Source of the DNA: Halomonas sp. 328
Lineage (GTDB): Bacteria > Pseudomonadota > Gammaproteobacteria > Pseudomonadales > Halomonadaceae
DNA length: 64,000 nucleotides
Direction: 5' to 3'
Assembly (NCBI RefSeq): GCF_015645095.1
Contig: NZ_JADOTW010000006.1
Location: 62,001 to 126,000 of the forward strand
Positions 43,503 through 52,650 of this stretch are shown here, in pieces. Within the stretch, counting starts at the first letter, position 1. Every line of letters begins with the position of its first letter. The notes beneath the pieces are model-generated. The model searched no databases and was not told the origin of the DNA. It worked only from the letters and a program-made list of their open reading frames with translations. The position numbers and the translations under genes are program-made.

Positions 43503-43916
43503 ATGGCCCATCACATCACCCCGCACCTGATGTTCGAGGGCGACGCCGAGGCGGCCATGCGCTGCTATGTGGCGCTCTTCGAGGATGCCGAGATCACTCG
43601 CCTGGAGCGCTACGGCCCCGGCGAGGCCGGGGCGGAGGGCAGCGTCCGATACGCCGAATTCACCCTGGCCGGGCGCCGCTACCAGTGCATCGATAGCCCG
43701 GTGGCCCACGCCTTCACCTTTACGCCCTCGCTCTCGCTATGCGTCGAGTGCGAGAGCCCGGCGGAGTTCGAGCGGCTCCACGCCGCCCTCGCCGAGGGCG
43801 GCGAGACGCTGATGCCCCCCGACGACTACGGCTTCGGCGCCCGCTTCGCCTGGCTCAACGACCGTTTCGGCGTCTCCTGGCAGCTCAACCTGGCCCATGA
43901 GGAGGAGACCCCATGA
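43503..43916 (+). CDS. VOC/PhnB-family protein (second VOC-DUF899 pair)
   Basis: The 137-residue protein is a PhnB-like VOC protein, beginning AHHITPHLMFEGDAEAAMRC and ending ARFAWLNDRFGVSWQLNLAH. The central QCIDSPVAHAFTFTPSLSLC matches 3-demethylubiquinone-like VOC proteins. Its stop overlaps the DUF899 start (ATGA), exactly as in the first pair. It differs clearly from the first copy in sequence, so the duplication is old or the two pairs came in separately. Confidence 0.88.
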   Translation: MAHHITPHLMFEGDAEAAMRCYVALFEDAEITRLERYGPGEAGAEGSVRYAEFTLAGRRYQCIDSPVAHAFTFTPSLSLCVECESPAEFERLHAALAEGGETLMPPDDYGFGARFAWLNDRFGVSWQLNLAHEEETP

Positions 43917-44614
43917 CTTCCCCCCTGCCCCCCAGCGTCTCCATGGCGGAGTGGCAAATCGCCCTCGACGCCCAGATCGCCAAGGAGAAGGCCCATACCC
44001 GGGAGCGCGATCGGCTCAATGCCGCCCGCCGTCGCCTGCCGATGGTCGAGGTACGCGGCGACTACGTCTTCGAGGGCCCCGATGGCTCCCTGACCCTGCT
44101 CGACCTCTTCGAAGGACGCCGTCAGCTGATCGTCTACCACTTCATGTTCGGCCCCGACTGGGAGGCGGGCTGCGATGGCTGCTCCTGGGTGGTGGATGCC
44201 ATGACCCACCCCGCCCACCTGCACGCCCGGGACACCAGCCTGGTACTGGTCTCCCGGGCGCCCCTGGAGAAGCTCGAGCGCTACCGGGCCCGCATGGGAT
44301 GGCAGCACCCGCCCTGGGTCTCCTCCCTGGGCAGCGACTTCAACGTCGATATGGGCGTGACCAGCGAGGAGTGCTGCGCCCCGGACACCGATCGCGGCGA
44401 GCGCCACGGGGTCAGCGTCTTCCTGCGCGACGGCCAGCGGGTCTTTCGCAGCTATTTCACCGGCAAGCGCGGCGTCGAGTACCTGGGCAGCCTGTGGAGC
44501 TACCTGGACCTGACGCCCTACGGCCGCCAGGAGAGCTGGGAGGACTCCCCGGAGGGCTGGCCCCAGACGCCGCCCTACGTCTGGAACCGCCGTCACGACG
44601 AGTACGAGACGTGA
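43913..44614 (+). CDS. DUF899 thioredoxin-like protein (second pair)
   Basis: The 233-residue protein is paralogous to the gene at 36214. It has [40 protein letters not shown] with the CxxC pair, and the later segment [20 protein letters not shown]. The C-terminus ends WPQTPPYVWNRRHDEYET. The CxxC suggests a redox or peroxiredoxin-like role, which is inference only. It is translationally coupled to the VOC gene. Confidence 0.88.
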   Translation: MTSPLPPSVSMAEWQIALDAQIAKEKAHTRERDRLNAARRRLPMVEVRGDYVFEGPDGSLTLLDLFEGRRQLIVYHFMFGPDWEAGCDGCSWVVDAMTHPAHLHARDTSLVLVSRAPLEKLERYRARMGWQHPPWVSSLGSDFNVDMGVTSEECCAPDTDRGERHGVSVFLRDGQRVFRSYFTGKRGVEYLGSLWSYLDLTPYGRQESWEDSPEGWPQTPPYVWNRRHDEYET

Positions 44615-44698
44615 GCGAGTCTCCCGGACAGGTCGACCTGGTCTACCCTGAACGGCACCCTGGCCGGATTTCCCCGGTCATGAGTTGCCACGAACGGG

Positions 44699-44710
44699 GG
44701 GTAGCTACCC
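44699..44710. promoter_or_regulatory. Palindrome occluding the ribosome-binding site of the next VOC gene
   Basis: GGGTAGCTACCC ends at the base before ATG 44711 and includes the only purine-rich sequence available as a ribosome-binding site. It is a candidate translational control element or protein site. Confidence 0.4.
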
Positions 44711-45142
44711 ATGCAACCGCATCTCACCCTGATCACCTTGGGCGTCGACGACCTGGAGCGGGCGTTGCACTTCTATCGCGATGGCCTCGGGCTGGCGACG
44801 CCCGGCATCGTCGGCGAGGAGTTCGAGGAGGGGGACGGCGCCGTGGCCTTCTTCGAATTGCAGGGCGGGCTGAAGTTGGGCCTCTGGCCGCGGCGCTGCC
44901 TCGCCAATGACGCCAACCTGTCGGTGGGGCCGCCGAGCGCCACCGAGTTCAGCCTCGCCCATAACGTCGCCTCCCGGGAGGAGGTCGATGCGGTGATGGC
45001 CCAGGCGGAACGTGCCGGCGCCACGATCGCCAAGGTCGCCCACGAGACCTTCTGGGGCGGCTATGCCGGCTACTTCCAGGACCCCGACGGCCACCTCTGG
45101 GAAGTGGCCTGGAACCCGGCCTGGGAGCTCGAGGAATGGTGA
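44711..45142 (+). CDS. VOC-family (glyoxalase-like) protein
   Basis: The 143-residue protein is a VOC domain of the glyoxalase/bleomycin-resistance type. It begins QPHLTLITLGVDDLERALHF and has GLATPGIVGEEFEEGDGAVA and TFWGGYAGYFQDPDGHLWEV, with His and Glu near the C-terminal strand that could be metal ligands. It differs from the two PhnB-like VOC genes of the window. Its end overlaps the start of the FNT gene by seven bases. Confidence 0.85.
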   Translation: MQPHLTLITLGVDDLERALHFYRDGLGLATPGIVGEEFEEGDGAVAFFELQGGLKLGLWPRRCLANDANLSVGPPSATEFSLAHNVASREEVDAVMAQAERAGATIAKVAHETFWGGYAGYFQDPDGHLWEVAWNPAWELEEW

Positions 45143-45993
45143 CGAAACCGCGACCCTCAACGCCAGTCCGGGACCCAGGCTCCCTGTTCGGTGACGCCTA
45201 TCAGCCGCAACAGATCGCACAACGCGTGGCGAACATGGGAGTGGCCAAGGCTCGGGCCGATGGCCCGACCCTGCTGGTACTGGCCATCCTCGCCGGCGCC
45301 TTCATTTCCCTGGGGGCCCTGCTGTTCACCGTTATCATCACCGACTCGAGTCTCGGCTTCGGCGTGACCCGACTGCTCGGTGGCCTGGGGTTCTGCCTGG
45401 GCCTGATCCTGGTGGTGGTCGGCGGCGCCGAGCTGTTCACCGGCAACAACCTCCTGGCCATGGCCTGGGCGAGTCGCCTGGTCACCACCCGCGAAGTGCT
45501 ACGCAACTGGGGGCTGGTCTACCTTGGCAACATCATCGGCTGCCTCGGCACGGTCCTGCTGGTCATGCTGGCCAATGTCGGCAACCTGGGGGATGGCAGC
45601 GTGGGCATCACGGCGCTACGGATCGCCCAGGCCAAGGCCGAGCTCGCACCGCTCGAGGCCTTCGCTCGGGGCATCCTGTGCAACGTCTTGGTCTGCCTGG
45701 CGATCTGGCTGGCCATGGGAGGGCACAGCGTCACCGACCGAATCCTGGCCATCGTCCTGCCGATCAGCGCCTTCGTCACGCTTGGCTTCGAGCATTCGAT
45801 CGCCAACTGGTTCTTCCTGCCACTGGGCCTCGCCCTGGGTGGGCCGGAAGGCCCGACGCTTGGCGCCGCCCTGCACAACCTGGCGGTGGTCAGCGCCGGC
45901 AATGTCGTCGGCGGCACCCTGCTGGTCGCCGGTGTCTACTGGCTCGCCTACCTGCGCCCCCCGAACCGTCCGACAGGAGATGACCCGACATGA
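45136..45993 (+). CDS. Formate/nitrite transporter (FNT) family channel
   Basis: The 285-residue protein has six membrane segments of the FNT fold. It has LLVLAILAGAFISLGALLF, the pore-lining GGAELFTGNNLLAMAWASRL, then RGILCNVLVCLAIWLAMGG and the later SIANWFFLPLGLALGG. FNT channels conduct formate, nitrite or hydrosulfide. The substrate is not clear. It overlaps the VOC gene by seven bases, so coupling is likely. Confidence 0.9.
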   Translation: MVTKPRPSTPVRDPGSLFGDAYQPQQIAQRVANMGVAKARADGPTLLVLAILAGAFISLGALLFTVIITDSSLGFGVTRLLGGLGFCLGLILVVVGGAELFTGNNLLAMAWASRLVTTREVLRNWGLVYLGNIIGCLGTVLLVMLANVGNLGDGSVGITALRIAQAKAELAPLEAFARGILCNVLVCLAIWLAMGGHSVTDRILAIVLPISAFVTLGFEHSIANWFFLPLGLALGGPEGPTLGAALHNLAVVSAGNVVGGTLLVAGVYWLAYLRPPNRPTGDDPT

Positions 45994-46025
45994 GCGCCGG
46001 ACGCTCCCTCACCCAAGGAGTCCCG

Positions 46026-46562
46026 ATGACCGAAGCCGAGTCCCTCGAGCGGGCCATCCACGAGCGGGTGATGCTGGAACCCTACGACCCGGCCTGGCCG
46101 AGCCGCTTCGCCACCGAGCGAAGGCGCCTGCTAGACCAGTTTGCCGACGCCCTATGCGGGGTGGAGCATATCGGCAGCACCGCGGTGCCGGGCCTGCCGG
46201 CCAAGCCGATCATCGACGTCATGGCCGGGGTCGAGTCCCTGGCGGTGGCCGATGCGCTGATGGCGCCGCTGCTCGCGGCCGGCTACGTCACCTCTGCCGA
46301 GTTCAACGCCGCCCTCACCGACCGCCGCTGGCTGATGCGCCATGCCGCGGGGCGACGCACCCACCACCTGCATCTGGTGGTTCACGACGGGCGCCTGTGG
46401 CGGGAGCGCCTGGCCTTCCGCGACGCCCTGCGCGGCGACCCGGCCCTGGCCGAGCGCTACGCCCTGCTCAAGGCCGAGCTGGCCGCCCGCCACCCCGACG
46501 ACCGGGAGGCCTATACCCGGGCCAAGGGCGAGTTCGTGCAGGCGGTGCTGGCGCGAACCTGA
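46026..46562 (+). CDS. GrpB-family (UPF0157) protein
   Basis: The 178-residue protein has the UPF0157/GrpB pattern, with LEPYDPAWPSRFATERRRLL, VEHIGSTAVPGLPAKPIIDV and HHLHLVVHDGRLWRERLAFR. The HIGSTAVPGL motif and acidic DV reflect a nucleotidyltransferase-like fold. The family is often linked to dephospho-CoA kinase but has no settled role. ATG 46026 follows AAGGAG. An in-frame ATG at 45990, overlapping the FNT stop, is an alternative. Confidence 0.87.
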   Translation: MTEAESLERAIHERVMLEPYDPAWPSRFATERRRLLDQFADALCGVEHIGSTAVPGLPAKPIIDVMAGVESLAVADALMAPLLAAGYVTSAEFNAALTDRRWLMRHAAGRRTHHLHLVVHDGRLWRERLAFRDALRGDPALAERYALLKAELAARHPDDREAYTRAKGEFVQAVLART

Positions 46563-46587
46563 GCCGGCCCCACCCAAGGGAGTGGCG

Positions 46588-48120
46588 CTATCGATCGGCG
46601 GCCATCGCCGCCCCCTCCTCGACCCGCGCCAGCCATTCCCGCGCCAGCCACTCCCCGGCCCGGACGATCTCCTCATCGCGGGCCCCGGCATAGCCCAGCA
46701 CCAGCCCCGGACGGCCCGGCTGGCGCAGGTAATAGCCCGATAGCGGCGACAGGCTGATGCCCTGCTCGGTCGCCCGGACCACCAGCGCTCGTTCGATGTC
46801 CCGGTCGTCGAGCCAGGCCACCAGGTGCATGCCGGCTTGCCCCTCCGACAGGACGAGGCCCCGGGCCACCGCCGGCGCCAGGGCCCGGCGCAACAGCGCC
46901 TGGCGCGCCCGGTAGCAGTCACGCATGCGCCGCACATGCCGCGAGAAGTGCCCCGCGGTAATGAACTCGGCCAGCGCCGCCTGCACCGCGTACTGCCCCT
47001 CCCGATGCAGGCGGGCATTGGCGCGCCGGAAGGGCGCCACCAGCGCCTCGGGGAGCACCAGGTAACCGAGCCGCAGCCCCGGGTAGAGCACCTTGCTGAG
47101 GGTGCCGACATAGATCACCCGGGCCGCCTCGGTGAGGCCCTGGAGGGCGGCGATGGGGCGCTGGCCATAGCGGAACTCGCTGTCGTAGTCGTCCTCGACG
47201 ATCCAGGCGCCGTGGGCCTCGGCCGCCTCGAGCAGCGCCAGGCGTCGGGGCAGGCTCATGGTCACGCCGCTGGGGTACTGGTGAGAGGGCGTCACATAGA
47301 TCAGCCGGGGCGCGGCCTGCCCGGGCGGCACTCGCGCGAGGTCCAGCCCCTCGCCATCCACCGGCACCGGTACCGACGCCAGGCCGGCGGCGGCGAAGCA
47401 GGCCTGGGCCCCGCCATAGCCCGGCTCCTCCAGCCAGACGGTATCGCCCGGGTCGCTCAGCATCCGCGCGATCAGCTCGAAGCCCTGCTGGGCCCCCTGC
47501 ACCACCAGCACCTGCTCCGGGCGACAGCGCACCGAGCGCGACAGCCGCAGGTAGTCGCACAGTGCCTCGCGCAGCGCCGGCACCCCACCCTGGGTGCGGT
47601 AAGCCAGCCACGCCTCGGGGGCATCCCGCTGGTGGTGCTTGAGCAGCCGCTGCCAGAGCTCGCGGGGAAAGCGATCGAGGGCCGGCACCCCCGGGGTGAA
47701 GGCGCCATGCGACGCCTCCGACGGGCCACAGAAGCTCAGCACCCGCTCGCCACGCCGCGACAACGCCGCCTCCGGCGCCTCGACCGGGGGCGTTCCGGAT
47801 GGCTCGAATGGTGCCTCGCCAGTGCCGAACGGCAGGTCGGCGACGAAGGTGCCGGCGCCGGGGCGAGTCTCGAGGAAGCCCTCGGCGACCAGCTGCTCGA
47901 TGGCCTCCAGCAGGGTGTTGCGCCCCACCCCCAGGTCACGGGCCAGGCGCCGCGACGACGGCAACCGACTGCCGCTGGCCAGGCGCCCCGACTGAACCCA
48001 GCCCCGCAGCGCCTGGTAGAGGCGGCGGTTCAGCGGCTGGGGCTGGAGAGAGGGCCGGGTCAGCTCGAGGCCCAGGGCCTCGCCGACCCAGTCGGCGGAT
48101 CGACCGGCAAGTGGTTCCAT
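46588..48120 (-). CDS. pdxR: PdxR/MocR-type GntR-aminotransferase regulator
   Basis: The 510-residue protein has an N-terminal GntR winged HTH (LYQALRGWVQSGRLASGSRL, then LGVGRNTLLEAIEQLVAEGF). A fold type I aminotransferase domain follows, with the PLP-lysine motif VGTLSKVLYPGLRLGYLVLP. MocR/PdxR proteins usually sense PLP and control vitamin B6 or GABA genes; here the target is uncertain. It is divergent from a GNAT-PaiB-GNAT operon, with an inverted repeat between them. Confidence 0.88.
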   Translation of the reverse strand: MEPLAGRSADWVGEALGLELTRPSLQPQPLNRRLYQALRGWVQSGRLASGSRLPSSRRLARDLGVGRNTLLEAIEQLVAEGFLETRPGAGTFVADLPFGTGEAPFEPSGTPPVEAPEAALSRRGERVLSFCGPSEASHGAFTPGVPALDRFPRELWQRLLKHHQRDAPEAWLAYRTQGGVPALREALCDYLRLSRSVRCRPEQVLVVQGAQQGFELIARMLSDPGDTVWLEEPGYGGAQACFAAAGLASVPVPVDGEGLDLARVPPGQAAPRLIYVTPSHQYPSGVTMSLPRRLALLEAAEAHGAWIVEDDYDSEFRYGQRPIAALQGLTEAARVIYVGTLSKVLYPGLRLGYLVLPEALVAPFRRANARLHREGQYAVQAALAEFITAGHFSRHVRRMRDCYRARQALLRRALAPAVARGLVLSEGQAGMHLVAWLDDRDIERALVVRATEQGISLSPLSGYYLRQPGRPGLVLGYAGARDEEIVRAGEWLAREWLARVEEGAAMAADR

Positions 48121-48151
48121 GATTCTCCTGATAACTGGCTCTTACTGGGGA

Positions 48152-48178
48152 ACCACTATGTCGCCAGACTCGAGTGGT
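48152..48178. promoter_or_regulatory. Inverted repeat between PdxR-like and GNAT genes
   Basis: ACCACT-N15-AGTGGT, with outer GGGG and CCCC tracts, lies in the 85-base divergent region. It is a candidate site for the MocR-type regulator. Confidence 0.5.
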
Positions 48179-48205
48179 GTCACTCCCCATGAAAAGGAGC
48201 TCCCC

Positions 48206-48679
48206 ATGATCATCCGTTCTGCCCGGCTCGCCGATGTCGCGGCCCTCGGCGCCCTGCTCGATGCCTATCGGGTCTTCTACGGCCAGCCCAGCGATCCGGA
48301 CGCCGCCCGCCGCTTCGTCGCCAAGCGCCTGGGGCTGGGCGATGCCCACCTGCTGGTGTCCTGCGATGACGAGGGCGTGCCACAGGGTTTCGTGCAACTG
48401 TATCCGCTGTTCAGCACGGTGCGCCTGGCCCCGCTCTGGCGGCTCAACGACCTCTTCGTGGCCCCTCAGGCCCGCCGACAGGGCATCGGTCGCGCCCTGC
48501 TGCGGGCCGCCCGCGATCTGGCCCTCGCCCATGGCGTCCACCAGCTGACCCTGGCCACCCAGACCGATAACCACGCCGCCCAGGCGCTCTACGACGCCCT
48601 CGGCTGGCAACGCGACCGGGCCTTCCACCACTATGCCCTGCGCCTCGACGGAGAAAACCCCCATGTACCGTCCCCGTGA
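48206..48679 (+). CDS. GNAT-family N-acetyltransferase
   Basis: The 157-residue protein has the GNAT acetyl-CoA loop in LNDLFVAPQARRQGIGRALL and the C-terminal DNHAAQALYDALGWQRDRAF. The substrate is unknown. ATG 48206 follows AAGGAG. It is the first gene of a three-gene overlapping operon. Its end overlaps the PaiB start by 17 bases. It is divergent from the PdxR-like gene and is a likely target of it. Confidence 0.88.
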   Translation: MIIRSARLADVAALGALLDAYRVFYGQPSDPDAARRFVAKRLGLGDAHLLVSCDDEGVPQGFVQLYPLFSTVRLAPLWRLNDLFVAPQARRQGIGRALLRAARDLALAHGVHQLTLATQTDNHAAQALYDALGWQRDRAFHHYALRLDGENPHVPSP

Positions 48680-49307
48680 TACTCGAATGCCCCTGGACGA
48701 AGCCCAGGCGCTGATCGATGCCCATGGCTTCGCCGTGCTGCTGGACGAGCGCCTGCGGGCCAGTCACCTGCCCCTGGTGCTGGAGCGCGGCGAAGGCGAG
48801 CTGGGCAGCCTCTATGGTCACTTCGCCCGTGCCAACCCCCACTGGCAGGCGTTGGAGGGGCAGCGGGTGCTGGCCATCTTCCAGGGCCCCCACGCCTATG
48901 TCTCGCCCCGCTGGTACACCGCCCGACCGGCGGTGCCGACCTGGAACTATGCCGCCGTGCATGCCGGCGGCCTCGTCGAGATACTCGGCGACGACGCCAC
49001 CCAGGCGGCCTTCGACACCCTGCTGGCCAAGTACGAGCCCGACCTGCTCGACGACGCGGCGATCCTCGACGACGCCTATCGCCAGCGGCTGCTCCGGGGC
49101 ACCGTCGGCTTCCGGATCCGCCTGGACGATCTCCAGGGCAAGGCCAAGCTGGGGCTGAACCGCTCGCCGGAGGATCAGGCCGGCGTCCTGGCCGGACTCG
49201 GTGACAGCGCCGATCCCCTGGCTCGCCAGTTGGGGGACTATACCCAGGACTACCGCAAGCGCTATCTCGAGGAGGCCTTCGGGCGGGAGGGCGACGATGG
49301 GCAGTGA
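48663..49307 (+). CDS. PaiB-family FMN-binding regulator-like protein
   Basis: The 214-residue protein matches the FMN-binding negative transcriptional regulator family (PaiB). It begins MYRPRDTRMPLDEAQALIDA and has ASHLPLVLERGEGELGSLYG, LAIFQGPHAYVSPRWYTARP and VPTWNYAAVHAGG. In Bacillus, PaiA (a GNAT) and PaiB are encoded side by side, and the same pairing is seen here with the upstream acetyltransferase. ATG 48663 follows GGAG within the preceding gene. Overlaps suggest coupled translation. Confidence 0.92.
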   Translation: MYRPRDTRMPLDEAQALIDAHGFAVLLDERLRASHLPLVLERGEGELGSLYGHFARANPHWQALEGQRVLAIFQGPHAYVSPRWYTARPAVPTWNYAAVHAGGLVEILGDDATQAAFDTLLAKYEPDLLDDAAILDDAYRQRLLRGTVGFRIRLDDLQGKAKLGLNRSPEDQAGVLAGLGDSADPLARQLGDYTQDYRKRYLEEAFGREGDDGQ

Positions 49308-50069
49308 TCGCGGGAATGTCTCGCCAGGTGGCCTGACGCCCTTCGGCCAGCCCATCGGTGCCCCCGTGCCGGGCTGGGCGGGGGCCGCCCCGCTGCCGGA
49401 TGCGCCCCTGGAGGGGAGCCGGGTACGCGTCGAACCGCTGGAGAGCGGGCGCCACGGCGATAGCCTGTTCGATGCCCTGGAAGCCACGGGGGAGAAGCCC
49501 CATGAGGCCCCCGGGGCGCGCTGGGCCTACCTGGGCGGCCGCCCCTATGCCGACCGGGCCGACTTCGATGCCTGGCTGGCCGCCCGAGCCGCCAGCCGCG
49601 ACCCACGCTTTTATGCCATCGTCGAGGCCGGCAGCGGCCAGGCCCTGGGCCTGGCCGCCTACCTGAATAGCGTGCCCGAGCACGGCAGCCTCGAGGTGGG
49701 GCACCTGCACTTCTCGCCGCGCCTCAAGCGTACCCCGGCCGCCACCGAGGCCATGGCCCTGATGATGGGTCACGCCTTCGCCCTCGGCTACCGCCGCTAC
49801 GAATGGAAGTGCGATGCGCTCAATGCGTCGTCGCGGCGGGCCGCCACCCGCCTGGGCTTTCGCTTCGAGGGGATCTTCCGCCAGCACCGGGTGGTGGCCG
49901 GGCGCAATCGCGATACCGCCTGGTTCTCGATTCTCGACGGCGAATGGCCGGCCCTGGAGGCGATCCTCGAGCGCTGGCTGGCGCCGGACAACTTCGATGC
50001 CCGAGGCCGGCAGCGCCTCTCGCTGTCGGCCCTGACGGCGCGCCCGGCCGCGCCCGACCCGGCAGCCGA

Positions 50070-50073
<4 letters not shown>
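49297..50073 (+). CDS. RimJ/RimL-like GNAT acetyltransferase
   Basis: The 258-residue protein is a GNAT of the RimJ/RimL-like type, with LEGSRVRVEPLESGRHGDSL, LEVGHLHFSPRLKRTPAATE and YEWKCDALNASSRRAATRLG. Its N-terminal 35 residues (NVSPGGLTPFGQPIGAPVPG) resemble the lead of this subgroup. ATG 49297 overlaps the PaiB stop by 11 bases. Its stop overlaps the convergent ABC exporter stop. The substrate is unknown. Confidence 0.87.
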
Positions 50074-51944
<1,871 letters not shown>

Positions 51945-52011
51945 GGCAGGCGTCCAATCACGAGAATGGGCCCGGACACGGCTTGCCCGGCATCCGCTTG
52001 GCAGGGTAAAA

Positions 52012-52029
52012 CCTCAAGCTATCTTGAGG
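52012..52029. promoter_or_regulatory. SoxR operator (SoxR box)
   Basis: CCTCAAGCTATCTTGAGG is an 18-base palindrome matching the CCTCAAG...CTTGAGG core of the E. coli soxS promoter. It lies 14 bases upstream of the soxR start codon and 67 bases upstream of the divergent ABC exporter start. Confidence 0.92.
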
Positions 52030-52043
52030 TCAAGGAGGCACTC

Positions 52044-52490
52044 ATGACGACTCTCCATCGGGAACTCGGCGTCGGCGAGGTCGCCCGGCGCAGCGGCCTG
52101 GCGGTCTCCGCCATCCATTTCTACGAGGCCAAGGGGCTGATCGCCAGCCGCCGCAACGCCGGCAACCAGCGCCGCTTCGGTCGCGAGGTGCTGCGCCGCC
52201 TGGCGATCATCAAGGTGGCCCAGCGTACCGGCATCAGCCTGGCCGAGATCCGCGAGGCCTTCGCTACCCTCCCCGAGCACCGGGCGCCCAGCGCCGCGGA
52301 CTGGCAGCGCCTCTCGGCGAGCTGGCGAGAGAACCTGGACGAGCGCATTCGCTGCCTCGTCCAGTTGCGCGACCAGCTCGACCATTGCATCGGCTGCGGC
52401 TGCCTGTCGCTGGCGGAATGCCCGCTGCGCAACCCGGAGGACGAGTTAGGCGACGAAGGCTGTGGCGCCCGCCTGCTGGTCCCCGACTGA
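52044..52490 (+). CDS. soxR: Redox-sensing MerR-family regulator SoxR
   Basis: The 148-residue SoxR has a MerR HTH ([20 protein letters not shown], then [20 protein letters not shown]). The [2Fe-2S] ligands are in [12 protein letters not shown], with Cys115, Cys118, Cys120 and Cys126. SoxR is activated by redox-cycling compounds. ATG 52044 follows AAGGAGG. A SoxR box lies just upstream and no soxS is nearby, so it fits the non-enteric SoxR type that directly activates target genes such as exporters. Confidence 0.96.
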   Translation: MTTLHRELGVGEVARRSGLAVSAIHFYEAKGLIASRRNAGNQRRFGREVLRRLAIIKVAQRTGISLAEIREAFATLPEHRAPSAADWQRLSASWRENLDERIRCLVQLRDQLDHCIGCGCLSLAECPLRNPEDELGDEGCGARLLVPD

Positions 52491-52650
52491 CCCGCCGGCC
52501 AGCCTCGCGATCGGCCCCGAGCGTCTATGCTCAGTCTGACGATAGCATGGCAGGCGCCGCGACCGACGATTCCCGCCGGCCGGGCGCTGCGCCCCATTCG
52601 CCAGGAGGGCCGGGGTCGACCCGGGCCGTCCGTGCTACAAGGAGTTCGTC

